This document shows, piece by piece, positions 57,417 through 64,000 of a DNA stretch of 64,000 nucleotides (positions within the stretch are counted from its first letter, which is position 1; each line of letters starts with the position of its first letter). The stretch lies in the NCBI RefSeq assembly GCF_001957135.1, contig NZ_MPHK01000005.1:87789-151788 (forward strand), given 5' to 3'. Made by a program: the position numbers and the translations under genes. The notes beneath the pieces are model-generated. The model had not been told where the DNA came from and did no database searches. It was given only the letters and a program-made list of their open reading frames with translations. This DNA comes from Shewanella sp. UCD-KL21 (GTDB lineage Bacteria; Pseudomonadota; Gammaproteobacteria; Enterobacterales; Shewanellaceae).

Positions 57417-57822
57417 CATCAATACCAAGTGGTTCAAGTTACTTATATCAATAAGCTAATGAAAAATTCTGCGCTAGAATACTGTTGGGTTGTCTTTCAT
57501 CTTTAGGAGGCTTCAAGCCCCTTCAAAGTGCAGCATTAGTTTCATTTAATGGCTTTTTAGATTTGAGGTTCATGAATAAATCTAAGACTTATTTCATAAT
57601 AAGCTTTATCGATTGCTATTTAGCTCGCAAGTACCGCTAACATATGCCTCAAAAATATTTTGCTAAAACTCATTTTCTTCATATTTATCCCCTTTAATTC
57701 TAGTTTTTACATCATTCATGTTATATCTGCCTACAAGTGCTAAAAATTATAGCTTAAATAGTATTTATTAGCTGTTTTTGTAGCTTTAAACTGTATTTTA
57801 TCCACTATCAATTAACGATTTT

Positions 57823-58038
57823 TTAGGCTGGCAGTAATATCACGTCCTTTTTATTTCGTACGAAATAACCACAAAACATGACCTTTATAGCAAAATTTGA
57901 CACTTTATTGGCCATTAAGCGAGCTCTAGCAGATTTTTCTTTACTTATTTCTGCTTCAATATTACATTCGCCGCAAATAGTCTTTGGGTATAACTAAGCC
58001 TTTAGCCGACAAGTATGCGCAAGCTCGTTAAATTTCAT
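57823..58038 (-). pseudogene. Possible frameshifted small gene, about 70 codons
   Basis: On the minus strand AAGGATACTTAAC precedes ATG with the start MKFNELAHTCRLKA. Other frames then continue as AYLSAKGLVIPK and TICGECNIEAEISKEKSARA through to ILLPA before a stop. Joining them needs two frame changes. The last block runs 57 codons without a stop and has a plausible amino-acid mix and a Cys pair. This may be a decayed gene or a chance arrangement. Confidence 0.25.
57851..57868. promoter_or_regulatory. 18-bp perfect palindrome, possible operator
   Basis: TTATTTCGTACGAAATAA is fully symmetrical with a central CGTACG. It lies 169 bases upstream of the MFS gene and inside the putative remnant. 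It has the form of a dimeric repressor site, but no regulator gene is adjacent. Confidence 0.4.
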
Positions 58039-59224
58039 GTTAAGTATCCTTAAATTGTCCATAAATACTCATGGCAGTGGTGAAAACTCCATTGTTACAC
58101 CAGTTATTGGTTTAAGTTTTTTCGCTATCGCTTCAGGCTTTTTAATGAGCCTAGTACCATTATCTTTACCATACTTTGGCCTTAGTCCATCGCTAACTCC
58201 TTGGCTTGCAAGTGTGTTTTATTTTGGCATTTTATTAGGTGCTACTTGTATTCAAAAGGTGATTAAGCGACTTGGTCATCGGCGCGCATTTATCGTTTTT
58301 TTATGTCTGCTGGCATTAACGGTGGCAACAATGATACTGCTACCTCATCAGATCAGCTGGCTTGCTGCGCGATTTGTTGCTGGACTGGCGGTTGCAGGCA
58401 TTTTTGTGGTGGTAGAGTCTTGGCTTTTGATGTCTAATTGCCCTAAAAAGCGTGCTAAACGTCTCGGTCTTTACATGGCGGCACTTTACGGAGGTAGCGC
58501 CGCTGGACAGCTGGCTATTTCGGTATTCGGTACTGAAGGCATTACGCCTTATCTGTTTGTATTAGCGTTGTTATTTTTAGCTACTTTGGCACCAGTGCTT
58601 ATTCGACATGGTCAGCCTCCTAGTCATCAGCAGCAGCGCTTTAACCGCAAAGACATTCGTCATTTGAGCCGGCCAGCGATCATCGGATGTATGGTGTCTG
58701 GGCTATTGCTGGGACCAATTTATGGATTAATGCCGCTATATATCAGTCTATCAAGTGCTTATGCTGACTATACCGGGCTATTGATGGCGATTGTCATTGT
58801 GGGTGGCATGGCGGTGCAGCCGATTGCAGGTAGCATGTCGACTCGCATGTGTAAAAGTTTACTTATGGCAATTATTAGTCTTGTTGGCTGCGTTGCTGTG
58901 TTAGGCATACTGGAGTCAACCAGTTTAGTCATGATGGGGCTAAGTTTACTATGCCTAGGTGCTGCGAGTTTTGCTCTATATCCAATAGCGATAACGCTGG
59001 CTTGTGATAATTTGCCCCAAGAGAAAATGGTTTCAGCGACTGAAGTGATGTTGCTGTGTTACAGCGTAGGCTCAGTATTAGGGCCATTATTGGCGACCAC
59101 ATTTACCGATGTCGGCAACGGATTAATTATCTATTTAGGTGTCTGCTTGTTTTCCACCTGCATGTATATGTTATTTAAGAGTACTGAAACACTACCATCT
59201 GGCCATAAACCTATCGCAGGTTAG
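58037..59224 (+). CDS. YcaD-like MFS transporter
   Basis: 395 aa with twelve predicted helices. The first (about 21-40, VTPVIGLSFFAIASGFLMSL) begins after a short polar head; the loop IKRLGHRRAF follows helix 2; ARFVAGLAVAGIFVVVESWL near 117-136 is the YcaD/UPF0226 signature helix. It is an inner-membrane permease with unknown substrate. No ribosome site precedes the ATG at 58037, so the start is uncertain. The gene may share its control region with the palindrome at 57851. Confidence 0.82.
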   Translation: MLSILKLSINTHGSGENSIVTPVIGLSFFAIASGFLMSLVPLSLPYFGLSPSLTPWLASVFYFGILLGATCIQKVIKRLGHRRAFIVFLCLLALTVATMILLPHQISWLAARFVAGLAVAGIFVVVESWLLMSNCPKKRAKRLGLYMAALYGGSAAGQLAISVFGTEGITPYLFVLALLFLATLAPVLIRHGQPPSHQQQRFNRKDIRHLSRPAIIGCMVSGLLLGPIYGLMPLYISLSSAYADYTGLLMAIVIVGGMAVQPIAGSMSTRMCKSLLMAIISLVGCVAVLGILESTSLVMMGLSLLCLGAASFALYPIAITLACDNLPQEKMVSATEVMLLCYSVGSVLGPLLATTFTDVGNGLIIYLGVCLFSTCMYMLFKSTETLPSGHKPIAG

Positions 59225-59317
59225 TTGCCAAAGGTTTTTTATAACCAATCCTATTGAGCCTAATGGGATTGGTTGTTTAGGCTTTTATAGTGTTAGCTCC
59301 CCCGACACTTTGATTAG

Positions 59318-59548
59318 CTATATCCAGCTCGCCAGTTGCTTTTTAGTGGGTTTGCTGCCTTTATGCACCACTTTTTCATCCACCACCACAGCGGGTGTGC
59401 TCATTACCCCATAAGCCATAATTTGCGCCATGTCGGTGACTTTCTCTATTGTGACAGTCACGGCTTTTTCATCGGCAACGGCTTGGGCAAGTTCTGCTGT
59501 TTCAAGGCACTTTTTACAGCCGGAGCCTAATATTTTAATGGTTTTCAT
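59318..59548 (-). CDS. Small thioredoxin-like redox protein (CxxC)
   Basis: 76 aa, MKTIKILGSGCKKCLE with Cys11 and Cys14, a later cis-Pro (STPAVVVDEK) and a KPTKKQL end. This is the redox-active-disulfide protein family of about 80 residues (TM0996-like). It is encoded 56 bases after the permease gene on the same strand. Such proteins recur next to DUF318 permeases, where they probably handle thiol-bound metal or arsenic species; that role is an inference. Confidence 0.88.
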   Translation of the reverse strand: MKTIKILGSGCKKCLETAELAQAVADEKAVTVTIEKVTDMAQIMAYGVMSTPAVVVDEKVVHKGSKPTKKQLASWI

Positions 59549-59604
59549 AATACATCCTTATTTGTTAGGCGGTTAAGTCACCCATGTTTTTTACATCAGT
59601 AACC

Positions 59605-60603
59605 TCATAAAAATGGCGTAAAGGCATTAAACAGCCAACCGACTAAGGTAAATGCCACCAATAGCAGGCTGAATAATATTGCCAGTAAGCGCCACTGCAT
59701 AACCTGTTTTAGTAAGATAAATTCTGGGAAGCTAGCTGCAACCGTGCTCATGCAAAATGCCAGTGTGGTGCCTATGGGTAGGCCATTAACAATCAAACTT
59801 TCCATCACTGGGATCACTCCCGTGGCGTTTGAATAAAGCGGGATCCCCAGTAGCACTGCAGCAGGTACTGACCACCATTGACCATCGCCTAAATGGGCCT
59901 CAATCCAACCATCGGGTACAAAGCCGTGCAGCGCCGCGCCAAGGCCGACACCAATAATGACCCATTTCCATACTCGGCCAAAAATATCGAACATCTCAGT
60001 TTTGGCAAATTGATGCCGCTGTGACATTGATAGGGCTTGGGTTTGAATATCGTCAGGGTTATTAGCAGTGCTATGTTGTTGACCGCGTTTGAGGGCTTCA
60101 GCGGCAAAAGATTGTAGCCAGCGCTCAGCTTTTATTGCATCGAGAAAGAAGCCGCCTAACATGCCGACACTCATGCCAACCAGGACATATAAGAGGGTAA
60201 ATTTTATCCCCAGTAGACTCATGAGTAGCAAGATGGCCACTTCGTTGATTAGCGGTGAGGTGATCAAAAAGCTCATGGTGATCCCAAGGGGGATCCCAGC
60301 TGAGGTAAAGCCGAGAAATACCGGAATACTGGAGCAAGAACAAAATGGCGTTACCACCCCAAATCCAGAGCCCATTAAGTAACCTAAGCCCTTAGGTTTA
60401 CCTGCTAAATAGTCTCTGACTCGTTCAACATTTAATGAGGCTCGCATTAAGGCGATGAGGTAAATCATCACCAGCAGTAGGGCAAAAATCTTAGTGACGT
60501 CTTCAACAAAAAAATGCATTGCATCCCCAAGCTTTGTCTGCGCCGACAAGCCCAATAAGTCGTAAATTAGCCATGATGCAAAATCAGTGAAAATTTGAAA
60601 CAT
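59605..60603 (-). CDS. DUF318-type permease (PF03773), ArsP-related
   Basis: 332 aa with eight to ten helices. The hallmark TPFCSCSSIPVFLGFTSAG near residues 84-102 supplies a Cys pair in the pore region, and SFLITSPLINEVAI follows. A loop of about 40 polar residues separates the two halves. The second half has GIPLYSNATGVIPVMESL, the mirrored repeat. Related permeases export trivalent organoarsenicals (ArsP) or other thiophilic species. No ArsR or arsenate genes are nearby. It probably forms a two-gene operon with the thioredoxin-like gene downstream. Confidence 0.88.
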   Translation of the reverse strand: MFQIFTDFASWLIYDLLGLSAQTKLGDAMHFFVEDVTKIFALLLVMIYLIALMRASLNVERVRDYLAGKPKGLGYLMGSGFGVVTPFCSCSSIPVFLGFTSAGIPLGITMSFLITSPLINEVAILLLMSLLGIKFTLLYVLVGMSVGMLGGFFLDAIKAERWLQSFAAEALKRGQQHSTANNPDDIQTQALSMSQRHQFAKTEMFDIFGRVWKWVIIGVGLGAALHGFVPDGWIEAHLGDGQWWSVPAAVLLGIPLYSNATGVIPVMESLIVNGLPIGTTLAFCMSTVAASFPEFILLKQVMQWRLLAILFSLLLVAFTLVGWLFNAFTPFL

Positions 60604-60791
60604 AGGTTAATGCTCAAAAAAACGTCTTATATCCAAGATAGCGGATTTTTAGTAATGAAAATAAGCGCTAGCTCTCGCTTTTGCATAAAGGGCTGGTGCG
60701 GAAAGGTTTGTCACAATATCGGTTAAATAAAGCTAAAACACCACTTAAGCTTAGTGCTTACAGAAGTTATCACTGAAGGGGTTTGAAACTG

Positions 60792-60832
60792 AAAACCAGC
60801 CTCGCATTTGGGGTAAACCTTAATGCGAGGCT
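60792..60832 (-). terminator. Hairpin downstream of the 149-aa protein gene
   Basis: AGCCTCGCATT pairs with AATGCGAGGCT across a 13-base loop, then GGTTTTC on the minus strand. Confidence 0.55.
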
Positions 60833-60890
60833 GTGGTCTAGACATTGTGAAGTGGCATTAAATTAATGATTAAATAGAAGTTAATATTTG

Positions 60891-61340
60891 CTACTTCATG
60901 ATAATTTCTCTTAATCGGTATTCACCGGTTAAGGTTCTTACATTGGGGTAAGTTTTGGTGATTTTACGGCTGTTGTCTTGATTGGCTTGGCCCCAACTTT
61001 TCATAAATTTTTTATACTTTTCCTGATTGGGCTCTAAATCGGCGCTATTTTCAAACATCACCATCAGTACCATATTGAACTCACCACTTTGTGGTAATTC
61101 ACTGGCAAAAATTTTCCAATCTTTAATATAACCCAGCTCTTTTTGTAACCGCACCGCTTTAACCCAACTTTCTCTTAAGCCTTCTAGGTAAACGTCTTCC
61201 ATGTTGGGATCGATCCTAACAGTGGTCATCGAAGTCACTTCTTTTCCAATGTCATAGTCTTTATAAATCTCAAGCTCAGCCTGAGAAGAAACGGCAAAGA
61301 GTAAGCTGCATAATCCGATTATTAATACGATATATTTCAT
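60891..61340 (-). CDS. Small exported protein of unknown function
   Basis: 149 aa. The signal peptide (residues 1-21, ending VSSQA) sends it to the periplasm. The mature part has two alternating beta/alpha blocks (TSMTTVRIDPNMEDVYLEGL, EFNMVLMVMFENSADLEP, then KKFMKSWGQANQ), which recalls a dimeric alpha/beta barrel such as ABM or EthD proteins. No catalytic motif is evident. It is monocistronic. I leave the function open. Confidence 0.65.
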   Translation of the reverse strand: MKYIVLIIGLCSLLFAVSSQAELEIYKDYDIGKEVTSMTTVRIDPNMEDVYLEGLRESWVKAVRLQKELGYIKDWKIFASELPQSGEFNMVLMVMFENSADLEPNQEKYKKFMKSWGQANQDNSRKITKTYPNVRTLTGEYRLREIIMK

Positions 61341-61597
61341 CTTAATCTCTCTTAGGTTGTTAAAAATTTAACACCGAGAAGTATAGTGACGAATGTGTTA
61401 ATAGCGAGTGGCTAAGGCTTAATGCAGACTTTCTATTTACGCTAATCAGCCAGTGGCATGGGCGACAACACGCTTGAGGAGAGTCGTTTAAGCTGTGAGT
61501 GGGGGGAGGATTGGTTTAAATCTGAGTGGAATAAGTTGTGAAGGGAATGATTGTTTTATCGTATCGTTCCCTTCGCTTGCTGTCAGCTTGATAAGCT

Positions 61598-61843
61598 TTA
61601 GTTATGGTGGGCTTTTAGCTGCTGGAATAACACATCTTTTAAATTAGCCCGCTGCACTTTGAGCTGGTGCATGTGTTCGTCATCGGTTGGGCTGCCATCA
61701 ATTTCAAGCTGGCGGATTTCATAATCCAGTAGGTGGTATTGTTTAGATTGTTTTTGAAACGTTTCATCTTTATGTGTTAAATCAACAATGTCTTGCTTAA
61801 ATTCTGGAAAGTCGAAAATTAGTGCGTGATTCTCATTTAACAT
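61598..61843 (-). CDS. YdcH/DUF465-family small protein
   Basis: 81 aa. The family pattern is HALIFDFPEFKQDIVDL then a helix HKDETFQKQSKQYHLLDYEI and a second helix with LKVQRANLKDVLFQQL, forming a short helical hairpin. Function in the family is unknown, and no partner is evident. Confidence 0.85.
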   Translation of the reverse strand: MLNENHALIFDFPEFKQDIVDLTHKDETFQKQSKQYHLLDYEIRQLEIDGSPTDDEHMHQLKVQRANLKDVLFQQLKAHHN

Positions 61844-62029
61844 AGTAACCCCTAAATGGTGAACAGAAATTCAGTATTTTGGAACTGAGTTCACTATAGC
61901 ATTATGTTGTTTAAAAATGGCGAGCTAGTTAACAAACTTTAATGACTTTTTCGCTAAAAATAAGATTTTTTTGAGTAGGTTAGGATTGGTTATTTATTAT
62001 CTTAACCCACCCATTCAGTTAGTGATATT

Positions 62030-63682
62030 TTAGCCATTAGCTTGCACATGTTTAAGGGCGGCTTGTAAGGCTTCATAGCGGAACAAAAAGGTGTTTTCAG
62101 CGGGTAGCGAATCAATCACGTGAAACTTCTGCAGCTGCTCTTTGGTTTGTAGGTTAGGGCACAATAAAAACACTTCACAATGGGCATCTTGCGCATCCTT
62201 AATGGCATTTTCTAGCGCTAGGCCGACGGTAACATCGATCATCGGCACGTCAGTAAGATCGAGGATCATCGCTTCATAATCAGCCACACTGGTATGTTGG
62301 CGAGAGATCGCTTTTGACACGCTGAAGATCATTGGCCCTGACAGATAGAAAAACAGCACTTTACCATTGGCTTGATCCAGTAAGCCGCGTTCGCTTTGGG
62401 TCAGCGGCACATCGTTTTGATCGGCATCACTAATGGCTTTGACTTGCCTTGCTTGCTGCTGGCTTAATTGTTCAATGATAATAATGTTAGAAATAAACAC
62501 CCCAAGGCCAACGGCAACAATCAAATCGACAAAGACGGTTAAGATCATCACCCCGTACATGATCGCCATGCCTTGCATACTGACTTTGTGAGCCCGTTGA
62601 ATAAAGCTCCAATCAAGGATATTAAAGCCCACATACACCGCAATACCAGCCAAAACGGCCATAGGAATAGGCTCTGTTAAACCGCCTGCCACAAGTACCA
62701 CTAATGCCAGCATTAGCGCGCGAACCATACCTGAAACGGGTGAGTGTGCACCTACCTGAATATTGGTCACTGTACCCATAGTCGCGCCAGCACCGGGCAG
62801 GGCACCGAATAAGCCAGAAATCATATTGGCCAAGCCCTGACCCCGTAACTCTTTGTCTGAGTCATGCTCTTTACGGGTCAATGAATCGCCGATAACGGCG
62901 GTAAGTAAAGTATCGATACAGCCTAAGGTGCCTAGCACTAAGGCATCAATCACCATGGTCATAAAAATATCCACATTGATATGTGGGATCACTAAAGAAG
63001 GTAACCCTGCAGGAATAACCCCAATACGGCGAATGCTGTCACTATCAAATAAAATCACTGACAGTAACGTGATGGCGACTAAGGCAACCAGTTGCGCAGG
63101 GACGTATTTACGATAGCGTTGAGGGAATAAAAATAATGTCGCTAAGGTCAGCAAGCCTAAAAATAGCTCAGCAAACTTAATGTTGCTTAAGGTGTCGGGC
63201 AGGGCTGATAAGGTGCCTAACACACCACCTGCAGGAGCGGCATGACCTAACAGTGGAGACAATTGTAAGATGATTAAAATCACCCCAATGCCTGACATAA
63301 AGCCTGAAATGACACTGTATGGCATTAAGGTGACGTATTTACCTAGCTTGAGCGTGCCCAGTAAAAATTGAAACCCGCCGGCCATCATCACCACGGTAAA
63401 GGATATTGCCATTCCTGATTCAGGATACTTGGCCACCATGCTAGTTAAAATGGCGGTCATTATTACGGTCATAGGGCCGGTAGGTTCAGATATTAAGCTC
63501 GATGAGCCGCCAAATAAGGAGGCAAAAAAGCCCACTAATATCGCGCCCCATAATCCCGCTTCAGCACCAGCGCCAGAGGCAACACCAAAGGCCAGTGCCA
63601 AGGGCAGGGAAATGATGGCTGTGGTGACGCCGCCAAACAAATCGCCTTTAAGATTGACGTCTTTGAACCGTTCCTTAAACAA
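62030..63682 (-). CDS. SulP-family anion transporter with STAS domain
   Basis: 550 aa. Residues 1 to about 415 are the membrane domain (SLPLALAFGVASGAG near 24-38, SEPTGPMTVIMTAIL near 65-79, the conserved GLANMISGLFGALPGAGAT near 283-300). Residues about 430-545 are a cytosolic STAS domain (VADYEAMILDLTDVPMIDVT). Such proteins carry sulfate, bicarbonate or dicarboxylates, usually with Na+ or H+. The specific anion cannot be told. The region upstream of its ATG is filled by a 53-bp tandem array. Confidence 0.9.
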   Translation of the reverse strand: MFKERFKDVNLKGDLFGGVTTAIISLPLALAFGVASGAGAEAGLWGAILVGFFASLFGGSSSLISEPTGPMTVIMTAILTSMVAKYPESGMAISFTVVMMAGGFQFLLGTLKLGKYVTLMPYSVISGFMSGIGVILIILQLSPLLGHAAPAGGVLGTLSALPDTLSNIKFAELFLGLLTLATLFLFPQRYRKYVPAQLVALVAITLLSVILFDSDSIRRIGVIPAGLPSLVIPHINVDIFMTMVIDALVLGTLGCIDTLLTAVIGDSLTRKEHDSDKELRGQGLANMISGLFGALPGAGATMGTVTNIQVGAHSPVSGMVRALMLALVVLVAGGLTEPIPMAVLAGIAVYVGFNILDWSFIQRAHKVSMQGMAIMYGVMILTVFVDLIVAVGLGVFISNIIIIEQLSQQQARQVKAISDADQNDVPLTQSERGLLDQANGKVLFFYLSGPMIFSVSKAISRQHTSVADYEAMILDLTDVPMIDVTVGLALENAIKDAQDAHCEVFLLCPNLQTKEQLQKFHVIDSLPAENTFLFRYEALQAALKHVQANG

Positions 63683-64000
63683 AATGCTAACCCTTTAGAA
63701 CTAATTTGGCGCAACTTTATCAAATATTTAACTATTTTGTATAGATAAGAGGCGGTTGTTTATATCAATAAGCAACTGGTTGGCGCAGCTGTTGAGGCAA
63801 ATATTTAACTGTTTTTATAGATAAGCGACAGGTTGGCGTGGTTGTTAAGGCAAATATTTAACTGTTTTTATAGATAAGCGACAGGTTGGCGTGGTTGTTA
63901 AGGCAAATATTTAACTGTTTTTATAGATAAGCGACAGGTTGGCGTGGTTGTTAAGGCAAATATTTAACTGTTTTTATAGATAAGCGACAGGTTGGCGTGG
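63683..64000. other. Upstream region of the SulP gene, filled by a tandem array
   Basis: 318 bases to the window edge. After a 38-base leader it consists of a degenerate copy and then 53-bp repeats. The next gene lies outside the window. Confidence 0.6.
63795..64000. repeat. 53-bp tandem repeat array running off the window end
   Basis: Copies start at 63795, 63848, 63901 and 63954; each begins AGGCAAATATTTAACTG and ends GGCGTGGTTGTTA. The first three are complete and identical or nearly so, and the fourth is cut at 47 of 53 bases by the edge. A degenerate copy with an insertion of about 20 bases is at 63721-63794. No spacers and no coding frame. Confidence 0.93.

Larger units (their letters stand above)
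57261..58036. other. 776-base region with repeats, a terminator, a palindrome and a possible gene remnant
   Basis: It contains 14-bp tandem repeats (57316-57371), the chemoreceptor terminator (57382-57416), an 18-bp palindrome (57851-57868), and a candidate disrupted minus-strand gene (57823-58038). It is AT-rich throughout. Confidence 0.6.

Noticed and set aside
59243..59274. Hairpin AACCAATCC / GGATTGGTT between the converging MFS and thioredoxin-like genes
   Set aside because: The stem has a mismatch and lacks a convincing T tract on either strand, so I do not call it a terminator.
63721..64000. Possible CRISPR array
   Set aside because: Copies are directly abutting with no spacers, and the unit has no CRISPR-repeat features; no cas genes are present.

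Overview
The window looks like chromosomal DNA of a marine gammaproteobacterium, most likely Shewanella. Three things support this: the order galM-galK, dsbD-cutA, fxsA, groES-groEL; the block uvrA / YajR-type MFS / ssb; and the presence of a long (367 aa) PurC, a secreted ExeM-type nuclease with a GlyGly-CTERM-like tail, DcuA and a chitin-active AA10 oxygenase. Base composition is moderate (about 40-48% G+C wherever I counted lines). I found no rRNA, tRNA, CRISPR array, insertion sequence or prophage.

Layout. 1-0.9 kb: the end of a surface-type repeat protein broken by a one-base frameshift. 1-10 kb: APH-fold kinase, S10 carboxypeptidase, secreted nuclease, HGSNAT/DUF1624 membrane protein, purC and an EamA exporter. 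10-19 kb: deaD helicase, M28 aminopeptidase, uvrA, YajR-like MFS and ssb. 19-21.4 kb: a tight four-gene operon of two paralogous DUF1538 membrane proteins (UmpA/UmpB type), a PII-like protein and a CBS protein, preceded by a near-consensus FNR/EtrA site. 21.7-28 kb: small membrane protein, periplasmic binding protein, quinone oxidoreductase, an acidic-tailed unknown, and galK-galM behind a CRP-like site. 28-37 kb: CPA2 antiporter, cutA-dsbD, fxsA, MATE exporter, and groESL with a sigma-32 promoter.

37.4-42.6 kb looks accessory. It lies between two nearly identical rho-independent terminators. It begins with three AT-rich minus-strand genes (membrane/coiled-coil protein, cold-shock/TM/Excalibur protein, NERD nuclease with zinc ribbons), followed by a GC-rich YugP-type metallopeptidase and dcuA. 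42.6-51 kb: UPF0114 membrane protein, a Tat-exported class-V aminotransferase-fold enzyme, RlpA-like lipoprotein, epoxide-hydrolase-like enzyme, a thioredoxin-fold protein that appears to start at a non-AUG codon, a periplasmic amidohydrolase, and the bifunctional NAD(P)HX repair enzyme carrying a trinucleotide-rich tandem repeat. 51-64 kb: AA10 LPMO, a GMC oxidoreductase with a Tat-signal small subunit, chemoreceptor, YcaD-like MFS, thioredoxin plus permease pair, small proteins, and a SulP transporter preceded by a 53-bp tandem array that runs off the end of the window.

Two multi-gene units most deserve follow-up: the DUF1538/PII/CBS operon (a cation exchanger with two built-in ligand sensors, apparently oxygen-controlled) and the NERD / CSD-Excalibur / coiled-coil trio inside the terminator-bounded island. 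Short tandem repeats are also unusually frequent: four intergenic arrays with units of 12, 14, 18 and 53 bp, and two inside genes.
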